Below are positions 1 through 10,927 of a stretch of DNA of 64,000 nt, piece after piece (the first letter of the stretch is position 1; the number at the start of each line of letters is the position of its first letter). This DNA is from Trichuris trichiura (Eukaryota; Nematoda; Enoplea; Trichinellida; Trichuridae), in contig JBAJFE010000014.1 in assembly GCA_037903355.1 (NCBI GenBank), forward strand, positions 4,216,001-4,280,000, written 5' to 3'. A program made the position numbers and the translations under genes. The notes under the pieces were generated by a model. That model was not told where the DNA came from. It searched no databases and was given only the letters and a program-made list of their open reading frames with translations.

Positions 1-450
1 CAGATGGCTTAGATAACCTTTGGTAGCACATCGGTCATTTTGATTGAGGGAAACTCAGCAAACATTTGCAACTTTTTATAGCGAACGATCATTTTACTGT
101 GGACGTTATTCTTCTACACTGGACAGTTTATTTCATTTTGGTGTCCAATATGAACATGGAATGGTTATTCACTACGGCTATTGACGATACAGCTGAACAT
201 TGTGGTAAATGCCTACAACAAACTGTAACAGAACGCTATATCTTTATTTGAATTTGGTTTTATTGTTATAATGTGCGCATAACAGTACAGGCATCACAAT
301 GCTCTCAATTTCTGGTTTAACTGCTACTTGTATTGTTCAACGTGATTTCCTTAACTTGCTCATCCATTCCTTGGTGAGATGTTTGTTTTTATACCTCGCC
401 GATACGCTTACAGAAGACGAGAAAAAGCTGTGGAACGACCAAATGTATAA
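1..450. other. No recognisable gene
   Basis: Short frames only. No domain, RNA gene or repeat was recognised. If the exon proposed at 451-651 is real, earlier exons of that gene may lie here or left of the window. Confidence 0.3.
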
Positions 451-651
451 GATTATGATGGTAATAAAACTGAAACTGCATGGCCTTCTCTGGTAAGGCC
501 TTCCAAAATTCAGACGTTCCTCTTGGATGGTTGGAAAAAGAGCGTTAGCGCTACTCAAGAAGCAATCGTGCTTAAAGAACATTCGCAGTATAGCAACAAC
601 GGTAGGAACGACAGCTTTGATGAAAACGCTTATGACAGATCTTTTAAATAA
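451..651 (+). CDS. Possible 3'-terminal exon of an unrecognised gene
   Basis: A frame opens after a TAA at 448-450 and runs 66 codons to TAA at 649-651, where the stop overlaps an AATAAA polyadenylation-type signal. The peptide is hydrophilic and has a low-complexity end rich in Asn, Ser and Asp (it reads ...YSNNGRNDSFDENAYDRSFK). That would suit the cytoplasmic tail of a membrane protein, but no family is recognised. The acceptor site was not fixed, and the frame just upstream (a basic stretch around 375-447) may belong to the same gene across a small intron or a stop. It could equally be chance. The composition and the coincidence of stop and poly(A) signal are the only support. Confidence 0.28.
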   Translation, partial: DYDGNKTETAWPSLVRPSKIQTFLLDGWKKSVSATQEAIVLKEHSQYSNNGRNDSFDENAYDRSFK

Positions 652-820
652 AAATGGGACCTGATGTAATTTTAATTAACGGCCGTGTGCATTTGAAAAG
701 GGTTCAATTTCTGCATCTTACAAATTCTGAAATCCTGGATCCTCATTATCAGAGCGCAACTACATCTTAAGACCAGGTTCTACACTTTCCCAATACTGAA
801 ATAGCTTTTAAGGTTTCAAG

Positions 821-907
821 TAATTTTTCCATTTGCACCAATACTGCGTTAGACTCTAGAAGCAAAGATGCTGCTCCCGTGAACTTGTTTCATGGAAGAC
901 TTCTCCG
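821..907. repeat. Direct repeat, copy 1 (partner at 1781-1867)
   Basis: About 87 bp beginning TAATTTTTCCATT recurs at 1781-1867 with few differences, exactly 960 bp further on. The second copy lies just beyond the integrase relic of a degenerate gypsy element, so the repeat may be part of that element or a local duplication. Confidence 0.75.
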
Positions 908-1780
908 TTATTAATAACAACTGTTTTTCAAGGTTTTTTTATAAGCATCCAGAACTGGCTGCGTACTTTAATTTTTTAATAACGGGAACAGAGAAGAAAC
1001 GAGTTCGATGAAGAAATTGCAAATTTTTGATGGTCAGTCGATTCGCTGGGTTAATGAAGTGCGACTTCCCGTCTGGTCCAAACACCGGAGGGAATTCTCT
1101 TTGAGACGCTTTTATCCGTTGCTGAGAACGAAACGTAACGCACAGCGTTTCCTCTTGTGCAATTTGCAGCCACATGCCTAAACGATGGCCAGCCTACAAG
1201 AGAGCTTCCTTCCAACCTGCACAGATCACCGCTCTCCTCCTCTTTTACCTTATTCTGATTTGCCAGTTCCACTACTAGGTCAGTTATGTGGGCTATGAGA
1301 ACGAGTCGCGTGCTCAGTCTCCAGGCTGTTTTTTCCTTGTAAGCATCCGCCCCGGCTTCCTAGACAGTTCCATCGAAGTCGCGGAGAGCAACAGGCGGCC
1401 TTCGCTGCTGGTGCAGATCATTCAGCAGAGGTTCTCTTGATTCTTTTGGAATCGCTTGAGACCTAAAATGGACCTGGCTTTTGCGACACTTTCTCAATCG
1501 GTCTTAATGGACAACTGTTACAGCCGAGTGTCTGTCGATGCCTTGGATCTTGTAGTTCACCGTTTCAACGGCTTTCAATACCTTAAGCGTTGTCACTCAA
1601 GGCTGGTAAAACATGACAGACAAACGACTGCGGTCCAATAAGCATATGAGGTTCCTGACACGCAAAAGCTTAAAGCTGGCTTCTTTATCTAATAATCCCT
1701 TCTGGCGTTTCTGTGCCTGACCGATATATTGCTGTGCTCGAGTATATGCTACTTCTTAATTTCGTCGAAGCTCAGTCAAC

Positions 1781-1867
1781 TAATTTTTCCATTCACACCA
1801 ATACTGCATTCGACTCTAGAAGCAAAGATGCTGCTCCCGTGAACTTGTTTCATGGAAGACTTTTCCG
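1781..1867. repeat. Direct repeat, copy 2 (partner at 821-907)
   Basis: Second copy of the 87-bp repeat. It ends a frame on the minus strand that follows the gypsy integrase relic. Confidence 0.75.
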
Positions 1868-2041
1868 CTTCGCGCTTCTCCGCGCATGGATTTCCGTAGT
1901 CAGCTGGCTCTGGTAGTGATCCGTATTTTATGTCTGCTAGGAGCTTCGGTTTACAGTCAAAAATGCATGGAACGTAGTTAACCCCGTTAACAAGTGAGCA
2001 CTTGTTCGATAGGCAAGCAGGCGTAACGAAACTTGCTCGTC

Positions 2042-3065
2042 CTAGTCGAAAGGCCGTTCCTGCGCTGTTAACGACAGCATTATAAGCAGGGTCCAATTGA
2101 ACCGCTCTACATGTAAGCTATTTTGCGCATGGTATGCCCTGTTCGTTAATCTTCTTACGCCGAGAAGTGCGCGCATGCTTTTCGTAAGATCAAATACAAA
2201 TGTCCGGCCTCTGTCGGTCAACATTTCTTCTGGGAAGCCGCAGCGGCAGAACCAATACTGAAACTGTCATCGTTCCTTATATGTTTTTCACGGGAAAAGC
2301 TTCTGTCTGCTTCGCGAAAATGAATACCCTATTTCGACACCACAGATACCGTAGGGCTTGATTAGCACCCAGTGTAGATTAATCAGGCCATGACGCATTT
2401 TGAATTCATTCCACCAGCATCCGAATTACTTCAATGTGCTTGCAACATTCCCTGACTGTGAGCATTCGGCAGCCAAGACCGCAACTTGGCCAACGAATTG
2501 ATGCCTATGATGTTATTTTTCCCTTTGGTGCGTTGACCATGCGGTATTCAGTTGAGGGCATTAGCATTACCATGCTTACTATCAAGTCAGTACGTTACCT
2601 CAAAATCAGAGTTCGATAACAGTCCCAGCCATCTGGCAACCTGGCCCTTTGATTCCTTGAAGCTCCACAACCAAGGAATGACCTGTCCTGAAAAAGAACT
2701 CTTACCACACAGATAGGTTTGGAGTGCTCCATTGCTCGTACTAGACCAAGTATCTCCTGTCGGGCGGTGCTATACCTTCTTTTTGTCTTATTCATTGAAA
2801 GACTGGTGTACGTGATTTACACGCTTCTTCCAGACGACTTCTTGGGCAAGGACACCTTAAGCCAGTGTTCAGAGTCGTCCATAACCAAGAATTACCGGGA
2901 CTTGTTTCTCTAAGATGTAATCAGACAAAGGCTCCAAGTTAGCACTCACCTGAGTAGGCCATCTGCATCGCAAAAGCACAGTTCTCCCGCTAATCGTTTC
3001 GTTTCGTTTTCCCTAGCTGGCGTCAACGACGCATCTGCGCTCCAAGAGAAAATCAACTGCAATTA
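2042..3065 (-). pseudogene. Degenerate Ty3/gypsy pol: RNase H and integrase
   Basis: Read on the minus strand from 3065 downwards. First come an RNase H-like start (SADASLTPARENE), then SLSMNKTKRRYSTARQEIL..LVRAMEHS, which matches the gypsy RNase H pattern 'SLNKAERNYSTTEREcLAIVWALE'. After several shifts there is an integrase zinc-finger-like stretch (about 2300-2470). Last is an integrase core piece at 2042-2224 with TDRGRTFVFDL and a degenerate 'HxQxNxxxERFNxTL' (HAQNSLHVERFNWTL). The frames are broken by stops and frameshifts, so the copy is dead. RT is not recognisable upstream and no LTRs were identified. The order RNase H then integrase is that of Ty3/gypsy elements. Confidence 0.68.
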
Positions 3066-3703
3066 AACCATATAAAGGGATGCCATCGACAATATATATC
3101 CTGTGTCGAATGGTTATCTTCGCATAGCGGAAGAGTACTTCACAGGCGCCGACGGCCAGAATGGTTGTCCCATTAGCGACTAGAATAAAACAAACTGCCG
3201 TTGTCAGTCGCAGTGTGGGAGAACACTTGCGCTAAGAACGAAGGCTTCGATTCACCGAACTGTTTACTGATGTAAGCGAATATACTGTAAAGGAAAGAGT
3301 CTCGTTGGGGAAAACAATGCCTCCTTATATAAGGTATGATGATTCCGTTAGCGGGGTGACTGAGTTCACTTTGGCGCGACCTTGTCATCGGTTCGCATTT
3401 GAGGGACTACATGCTGCGGTCAGTCTCGCCTCGGACGCTGGTCATTGCACCCATTAAGGTGCGACCGCGGTTGGGCCACACTGGTGCGAGACTATTCAAA
3501 GCGGTCTTCACTCTGCGCGTCCTCGCTCTGTGCCCTGCAGGACTCATCCTCCTGCTGGCGCTGCCACATGCAGTTGGTCTTGCCAGTTGCGATAAGCGTC
3601 CTGGCGTATCAAAGTCGCCGCTGATTCAGAATTAACCTGCAGTGACTGCTTCTTGTCCCCATCAGTTCCGTCGATATTAAGCATTATCCTATGTAGACTA
3701 ACG

Positions 3704-3725
3704 ACAACAACAACAACAACAACAA
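3704..3725. repeat. (CAA)n microsatellite
   Basis: About seven perfect CAA units. Confidence 0.9.
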
Positions 3726-6325
3726 TATTATTAGGTCAGGGGCTGACAGTAAGCATCGACATGAGACCCACGGTGTCGATGGATGTCAGCCAACCTAAAG
3801 CGCAGTGATTCTCACGACAGGCACGTGCTCACGAGGAAGGTTCTGAAAACAATGGGAAACGCAGATGGCCAATGGGGCGCTTGGGGGCACTTTTGAGCTG
3901 AGTGAGCACATGCCCCACCAGGGTCATCATGCTGAAGTACATATGAAGGTACGGTCCGCGCGTCAGGTATTGCGCGTACTGCTTAAAAAAAGTTGCATGA
4001 TATGTGTGCATTCAGACTTTGGATGCCGACTCCCTAACTCCGGTCCAGCCAATCAGCGCGTTTGAAATTTACCAGAATAGGGGGCGCAAACGCATGCCAG
4101 GGCGATTACCCGCCCAACAGTTCCGGCGTCTTGTTAAGTTGGCAGTTTGGCACCTGGCTTACGGTTGAAACATTGCCGGCATCATGATTCAATTCGATGG
4201 AATGATCCCAGCGATTTCATCTGATTTCCGTGGTCTGCTATTCTGCTTCAGCCTCGTGGACATCTCTCGCTCGCATGTTCGACAGGCTGGTCGAATATTT
4301 CTGAGGGTTTACACGGCAGATTTTCCGCGGCTTTGTAGCTGGCCAAATCAGTGATTTATCAGTTTCAGGGTAAGCAACAGGGGTGCCGCCAATGGGTTTT
4401 ATCTGGGGTGCTCGTGTTTGGTCTGTTCTGGTCTCATCGGCCACAATATCATCCTGACTTCCAAGCGATCGAATCGTTTCACCAGACTTACATAGGATCT
4501 CTGCGGGGCACTGCTTTCACCGTTCAAACGCCAATTATCCTTCTACAGCCGACTACGGACGGCAAAACCATGTCTCAAGAAAATCCGACAAGTGCTGGAA
4601 GGTGGAATGACGGTAGCAGATGTTGTTTGTCACGATTTCAGACAGTCGGTCACTGAACCATTGTTCAGCGCCCAAGTAAACTGTACTGGACAGTGGTTCG
4701 AAGACTACGCAAAGGATGCTGGGAATCCGAGAGAGAGCTGGTCTTCGGTGGCTCTGCCACGTACCCACCGGTTTCCAATGGTGTAGGAAGTCGCAGGAAC
4801 GCACTAGTTGCTCCTGGAGAAAGCACGTTAGTTAAGGGGGGCCGTGTTTTCGGAACCGGCTGCAGTAACCGTTTGTAACTTCCGACTTAGTCCGCAAACA
4901 CCTACAGAGGACTTTTCTCGAGGCTCTCTTATTCGCTAACGAGAATGAAACGAAACAAAATGTACAGCCTCAGCTATACAGGGGACCATTCCTCCTACCC
5001 TCACACAAAACACCTCTCGAACCCTTCTACCGTTTTCTGATTCGCACATTTTGCCCCTAGGTCAGCGAGATGGGCTAAGAAAACGGGCAGAGGGCTCCAG
5101 TCTGCACCATAGGAGCAATATTCCTACAGAAAATTTGTTCGCCACCCTTTCGTGCATGCCGTTCAAGCAGAACGGTCTAAAGCGTGGCGGCTGTCTGAAT
5201 GTAGCCAACGGAAAATGTTGTTTCAGAGCGGTAATGCGTTCTGTTATTTTACTATACCATCTTGCCTTGTTGCTCACTTGCTGTGACGTGGTTGATGTTT
5301 TTGCCTCTGATGAGTAAAACTTCCATGCGCTATGTCGACAGAATCTATTGGTAGCAAGTGTGCTACAATACCACGACGCAAAGCACTTTTTCCACGCTGG
5401 CCACGGAACAAGTTCGTTCTTTAAGATCCATGCCGCGTGAGTTTATTTGTATTTTGAAATATTCCCATTTTAAATTTCGCTTCCTCCCGTTCTTTGATCG
5501 AAACGCCGCGACGCCCAGGTATGGGTTGAAGCTTTTTCGGGAAATTAAAAGTACTATGACAAAATGGGCTCCTATGATCAGCGGGCATTGGTATATTAGG
5601 CCAATTGTTAGAGCTAATAGGCGTTACCTTCTCATGCTTATCTGAACCATAATCGTAGCTTATTTGTGCCAGTTTACGAGGCGAAAACTTAGAGTTGCGT
5701 CTCACTTCCCGCAAAGCCTATTGTAACCCACAAAATGGTGGTTGCTTTTCGAATAATGCGACCCTTTCTGTTCTGTTTTTTGTTGGTAAGCATGCCGTCC
5801 TTCGGGTTGTGCGCTTCAGCCTAAACCGAAATATAACCCTTACGTTTAGCCTTAGGCAATGGTAGAACAGGAGGGCAACAAGAACGCGGTAAGAAGAGCT
5901 TGTAGCTTAGCCCATGTTTTGGAGGATTATGTAGGATGCTAGCTAGTGAAGGCGCCGCGGTTGACCACTTTAAATTCCGACGCACATCGTCTATGGTGAA
6001 CACCAACGGGGGTTTCTGGGAGAGGGGCTGTGTTCAAACTAGAAACATCGAAATAAAAGCTAGAAGGCTGTTCGGCGGATGGATTCAAGCCAGGCAGCCG
6101 AAGAAAGGTAATCATAGCCTTTCGTGCTTTATAGGTGGAGGCTTCGGCAAGCGTAGAAAAACAGAAGCGGCAACGTTGAGAAAAAAATTGGTTCAAGTAG
6201 CAGGACGCAGAGCTTTCATGAGGCGTATTATAGCGTACAAGTCTTTTAAAGATTTCCATTAGCGTTTGCAACGCACGAACAGAAGTGCCGAGATGCGAAA
6301 AAGGCGCACCTAGAAATTTCCCTGT

Positions 6326-6374
6326 TGACGTCACTAGGTCATGTAAACTTATGCTGCCTTGTTTACTGACGTCA
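6326..6374. promoter_or_regulatory. Two perfect CRE-type palindromes (TGACGTCA)
   Basis: TGACGTCA occurs at 6326-6333 and again at 6367-6374, 41 bp apart centre to centre (about four helical turns). TGACGTCA is the established CREB/ATF binding site. No gene is recognised immediately beside it, so its role here is unknown and chance is possible. Confidence 0.35.
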
Positions 6375-7241
6375 CAATTCTTTGTTTAGTTCCATAGGTT
6401 ACTGTATTTCTGGGATGACCCGCAAGAAAAGACTCTTCATAACTCGGGTGCCAAAGTCGATGACTTAGAATGTTGTCAGCAACGATGGAAACTCACAGGG
6501 AAGTGTTAATTTCGCTAAGACTCATGTATGACATTACCCAAGTGACGGGTTGAAAATATCCGGCGAACGTCTCTTAGCCGCCCGTGGGCCGAAAAATGCG
6601 GGCTTCTTTCTAACAGTCACGCTGTTCATGCTGTTTTGCCCTTACCGACGAGCATACCTATCATCTTGTCCTGATCTTATTTAAGCCTTGGGGAAGGTTT
6701 ATGTTTTCGACTTATGCTTACGTAAGAGCAGAACAAGATGGCTGCGAAACTTAAACTATAACGATGGGACAGTTAAGAGGTAAAATTCGATCATGCTGTT
6801 CGGACAGTCGGTCACTGAACCACTGATATCCAATATTGGTATAGCTTTTTCTTTCGAAACAATTGGACGCTAATACGTAATTTTCCTTCACTCTTCCTGG
6901 CGGTAGAAGGAGAGAAAGAGAGAAAATGCCTTCTCAAAGTCCTTCAATGTTTCAAAGCTCGGCTTTCCCAAGCCTTTAGAAGACGAACCTGCTGTTATTT
7001 AATGTATACAGTACGATCACTCTTTGAAATTTGTTTTTTTTCCCGGTGTTGATTGCAGTCTGCACTTCGTAAAGCACAAGGTGCAATCTTTTTGTCTCCG
7101 AAATGTTCAGCCCATACAGCCGGTTTTTAAAGCTCGGCGCAGTTCTAAAGGTAAAGAAAAAAGTTCATCCTGTTTTTGCGTGGGCCGCTTTTCTCACCAA
7201 GGAATTGATTAGAGTTTTTAGCATTACTGTAGCTTTGAATG

Positions 7242-7605
7242 TACGCGAATAGTTTTTTCATAACTTCTTCATACTGTATGTTCTCCTGCCCGTTGATGGA
7301 GTCTGGAATTAAACCGAAGCAAATTCCCTACCAACGGTTGGATGAGCAGTTATTAAGGAAAAATTCAGAACAATCACCTAACAGATTCGTAGCTTTCGAA
7401 ACTAGCCTTGTCCCGAAAGCTACGAATCTGTTAGGTGATTGTTCTAAATTTTTCCTTAATAATTGCTCATCCATCCATTGGTAGGGAATTTGCTTCGGTT
7501 TAATTCCAGACTCCATCAACGGGCAAGAGAACATCCCGTATAAAAAAGCTATGAAAATCCATCGCCCCGTTAAGAAGCATCCTGTCTTCAGGATTACGCG
7601 AATAG
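7242..7605. mobile_element. Non-coding PLE inverted-repeat insertion with TSD
   Basis: Two arms (about 7253-7553, axis near 7406) form a long imperfect palindrome. Each arm carries the block CTACCAACG(G)NTGGATGAGC that is found in every PLE terminal repeat in this window. The insertion is bounded by a 12-bp direct repeat, TACGCGAATAGT, at 7242-7253 and 7594-7605, a likely target-site duplication. On the right a tail (about 7550-7592, TGAAAAT...CCCGTTAAGAAGCATCCTGT) matches the tails at 50030 and 55060. There is no reverse transcriptase inside. The centre has only a remnant of the CTGANGA...GAAA stem-loop. Best read as a template-derived insertion of two terminal repeats head to head. Confidence 0.72.
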
Positions 7606-8430
7606 TATACGTTTTTCATGAGCAGTATACTCAGCCATATTTATCGTGAGTCACTGCCTAAATATTGCCGAAGAGTACACGTGTTATTAACGAGTAGGTA
7701 ATGTTTTATTTGAAAACAGTTTGCAGCAGTAGAACGATTTGACTACGTCAATTGAAGGAGATGTGAGTTCGTCGTATGAATTATCAAAATGAAATTTCGT
7801 AGCTGAGCACTGTTTATATCTTTCGTCGCAGGAGATTCCGAATTGAATACATTATGTTGCTAGTGGATAACAGTTTGTGTTTTGCCTTCGCATTCATGCC
7901 AGCACCAGAACTCATTGCTCGGAAGTAAACTGTATCTTTCTAAGATGTCTATGCTGCGCGTGCTGTAAGTGTCCTTATGTAATATTCAGCAGAATTCTCT
8001 GAATGTGCAGGTCGAAAACCTTATCTGGAGGGCTTAAAATTAGACGTCCTACAGACAAGGGTTCTTTATTTCCTCGGAAGGTTACACGTGTATAATGCTT
8101 TGCGGCGAAAATCGTTCCCAAGTTTGAGCAAGAAGTTCATTTCAGTTTTGCACACATGCAAAATACAGGTACGCCGTGGTCTACGAATGTTGACAGGTCT
8201 GGAAAAGTTGTTCGTTAAGTGAAACTTTCGTAAATCAGGGCAGCAATTCCTACTGTTTAACGTGCCAGATAAGTTTGTGCAAAATTTGGAAGAAAACTAC
8301 TCAAGTGCGCGGCTGATGCAAACTGTGGTATAATATCAAGAAAAGTTTTATGAGATACTGAGAGCTTGAATAATTTTGAAAGAAGAGCCACATGTAGAGT
8401 AGAAATGGTGTAATTTCATTGTTGTTTCAG
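7606..8430. other. No gene recognised
   Basis: AT-rich sequence between two PLE-derived hairpins, with no frame above 60 codons. Confidence 0.5.
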
Positions 8431-8775
8431 TTTCGAAAGACTGGGTGTCTTTTAACAGGCTTTGGTTGTTTCATAGTTGTTCCTCTGGTTCACGGGTTTG
8501 GCCTGTTGAATGTATCTGTAAGTAAACTTCAAAATGCCTTACCAGCAAATGCGTGAGCAGATTGTTAGAGAAAATACAGAACGATTGTATACCGTATGTT
8601 TCGGAACTGTTCCCTTACACAGCTGACGACGGAACAAGAGCAGTTCCGAAACGTACGGTATACAATCGTTCTGCATTTTCTCTAACAATCTGTTCATTCA
8701 CTCGCTTGTAGGGCACTTTGAAGTTTACAGATACAACAGACAGGCAAAATCCGTGAACCAAAGATCAACCGTGTT
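8431..8775. mobile_element. Non-coding PLE inverted-repeat insertion
   Basis: The arms are about 8487-8600 and 8645-8759. Left reads GGTTCACGGGTTTGGCCTG, right the reverse complement with a few changes. The PLE tail (reverse complement of GCCTGTTAAAAGACACCCAG) is on the left at 8431-8462, so this insertion is oriented opposite to the one at 7.2 kb. The arms carry the same block as the intact PLE copy at 53-55 kb, including AAACTTCAAAATGCC. A CTGANGAC stem-loop sits in the centre. Possible short duplication TTTCAGTT on both sides. Confidence 0.65.
8623..8651 (+). ncRNA. Hammerhead-like stem-loop
   Basis: CTGACGAC, then a GGAAC/GTTCC hairpin with loop AAGAGCA, then GAAAC followed by the self-complementary CGTACG. 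This order of boxes is that of the hammerhead core (CUGANGA, stem II, GAAA) reported in PLE terminal repeats. One extra C follows CUGANGA compared with the textbook core, so activity is unproven. Confidence 0.42.
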
Positions 8776-9425
8776 CTTTCAGTTGCTATAATTTGTAAAA
8801 TGATGAACTGATTGATGAATGTGACTGCTGGCGCACAGGAATTTCATTTTTGATACGACGTCGCAGAGCCATCAGACAGACGATTAGCCAATTCTCGCCT
8901 ACTTGGACGTACATAGTTGCGACTGATCGTCCTCTTCGATCGAAATTAACTGCTTAAAAAAAATTTTGTACATGTTACAGAGGCTTATTGCCTCTTTGCG
9001 TCGCCTCATTCTTCGTAACAGCGAACGACCCCTCCGCAAATCCTTCGTAAAGCTAGTAAATTCTGCTTCTTTGTAACGCAAGGCATACCTTTACGGGACT
9101 TATTTTATAGAACGGATATAATGCTGAATTTTCACACTATTCTTCGCTCATGGCTTTTCCCGTTTTGTCATAGGTGTCTGAATTTTAATCCACAAGTTCC
9201 ACGCCAACGAACGAGTGAAGACCGTTGTGTTATACGTTTCGGAGCGGCTCCGGTAGGGCGCCCGTATTCTTCAATTACAGACATCCGCGACAAAACGGAG
9301 AAGGTCGTGATCGAAGACCAGTATGACTAATATAAATTTAACAATTATTCCCACCAGTTGGACTTTCTAAGGATGAAGCTTTAGATACCTAGCATTCTTG
9401 TATAGAGATGAGTACATTTTACTAG
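8776..9425. other. No gene recognised
   Basis: Only short frames, none with a recognisable domain. Confidence 0.4.
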
Positions 9426-9605
9426 GTGACTGGGTGTCTGGTAGCGTGGTGTTGGATTTTCGTATTGATCTTTCCAAGTGTATCTGGAAGAAAACCAGAA
9501 CAAACGCTTTACCAACGAACAGATAGGCAAGTTGTTGGGAAATTCACAGAAAACAGTTTACGTAGATTGTTTTCCGAATTTCGGAATTCCAGACACCCAG
9601 CGTTT
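9426..9605. mobile_element. Decayed PLE terminal repeat
   Basis: ACTGGGTGTCTGG at 9429 is echoed in reverse at 9588 (CCAGACACCCAG). Between them lies a diverged version of the PLE block (TTTACCAACGAACAGATAGGC). Similarity to the better copies is clear but low. It lies just upstream of the isocitrate dehydrogenase gene. Confidence 0.45.
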
Positions 9606-9766
9606 AACTGTATAATATTTCGTAGCCCTAAATTTTGATTTTTATGCATCTCGTAAGCGTGTTCGCGTTTTACAACATATTCCATTTTTAGAACGTTGTA
9701 AATTAGGCGTCTGCTTCTATTCATGGAACATGTAAGCTGTGTTAATTAGTTCTAATGCGTCTTTAG

Positions 9767-10927
9767 GCTGCTAGATATTTCTGTTCGAATGGCAACGACT
9801 GTCACGTTGTCACTGCAATACCAGGAGAAGGTGTTGGTTATGAACTGATTGCGTCTGTCAAAAACGTTGTCCGCAGCACGGGAATACCACTGAAATTTGA
9901 AGAAATATTTTACAGCGATATTCGAGAAAGCCCTGCATCAGCCTCTGTGGACGATGTTGTTGAATCAGTGCGTCGAAATGGAGTTGCTCTTAAGGGCACA
10001 AATCGGATGACTTACGTCAATCGGGATGGAGAACTGCACTCGTTCAGCATGAAGCTCCGTAAAAAATTGGACCTATTTGCTAACGTCGTTCATATAAAGG
10101 TAGCCATACCTGCGCTATTGCAGTACTTGTTTGAAGTACAACTGCGGTTTATTTCAGACGCTCGCTGGCGTAAAAACCCGCCATAAACCAGTGGATTTTT
10201 ACATTATAAGAGAGCAGACGGAAGGTGAATATAGCGCTCTTGAACACGAAAGTGTTAAAGGCGTTGTGGAGTGCTTAAAAATCGTCACTAGGGAGAAATG
10301 CCTGCGCATCGCTAAGTATGCATTTGACTTTGCCAGTGTGCACAACCGTAGCAAAGTTACCGCTGTGCACAAAGCAAACATAATGAAGCTTGGAGATGGT
10401 CTCTTCCTAAACTGTTGCGAAGAAGTGTCTGAAGAATATCCAAACATCGAGTTCAACAATCTCATCATCGACAATTGTTGCATGCAACTGGTGACCCGGC
10501 CTGAGCAGTTTGAAGTTATGGTCATGCCTAACCTTTATGGTAATATCATTGATAACCTTGCCGCTGGTATAGTCGGCGGAGCTGGAGTAGTTGCGGGCAA
10601 GAGCGTCGGCTCTGACTGCGTTGTTTTTGAACCAGGTGCCAGACATAGTTTTCATGTATGGGATGACTACAGTATTCGAAGTTTACATGTATTGCTCATT
10701 TTATTCTTACTTAGGAAGCGACCGGCAGAGGAATTGCTAATCCAACGGCAGTTCTTATTTGTACGGCTAGCATGTTACGACATCTTGGTTTACAAAGTGA
10801 AGGAGATGCACTGATGTTTGCCGTTGAGGAGGTGATACGAGAAGGAAAGGTTCGGACGCGTGACCTTGGTGGCTATGCCTCAACAAACGACTTCACAAAT
10901 GCTGTGATTGACCATTTTAAACTGTGA
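9767..10927 (+). CDS. IDH3B: Isocitrate dehydrogenase [NAD], beta subunit, mitochondrial
   Basis: Structural/regulatory subunit of the heteromeric NAD-dependent isocitrate dehydrogenase of the mitochondrial TCA cycle. Three exons are visible: 9767-10099, 10158-10655 and 10715-10927, joined in phase by introns of 58 and 59 bp (GTAGCC...TTTCAG, GTATGG...CTTAG), giving 348 codons including the stop. Diagnostic stretches are [10 protein letters not shown] near the start, [80 protein letters not shown] and [13 protein letters not shown]. The FEPGARH and [10 protein letters not shown] signatures point to beta rather than gamma. The first coding exon with the targeting peptide was not settled. A donor at 9732 would give an exon with ATG at 9723 and a 35-bp intron, but only three residues, so a further upstream exon is likely. 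An intact frame suggests a working gene. Confidence 0.93.

Larger units (their letters stand above)
3066..7241. other. Long stretch with no recognised gene
   Basis: The longest frames (for example 5936-6262 on plus and 5939-6334 on minus) overlap each other antisense and match no family I know. The first part may be more decayed retroelement. A short (CAA)n microsatellite lies at 3704-3725. A 20-base string (GACAGTCGGTCACTGAACCA) occurs near both 4642 and 6804. A pair of CRE-type palindromes is listed separately. Confidence 0.4.

Noticed and set aside
5936..6334. Overlapping frames of 108 aa (plus) and 131 aa (minus)
   Set aside because: They are antisense to each other, match no family known to me and lack splice or start context.
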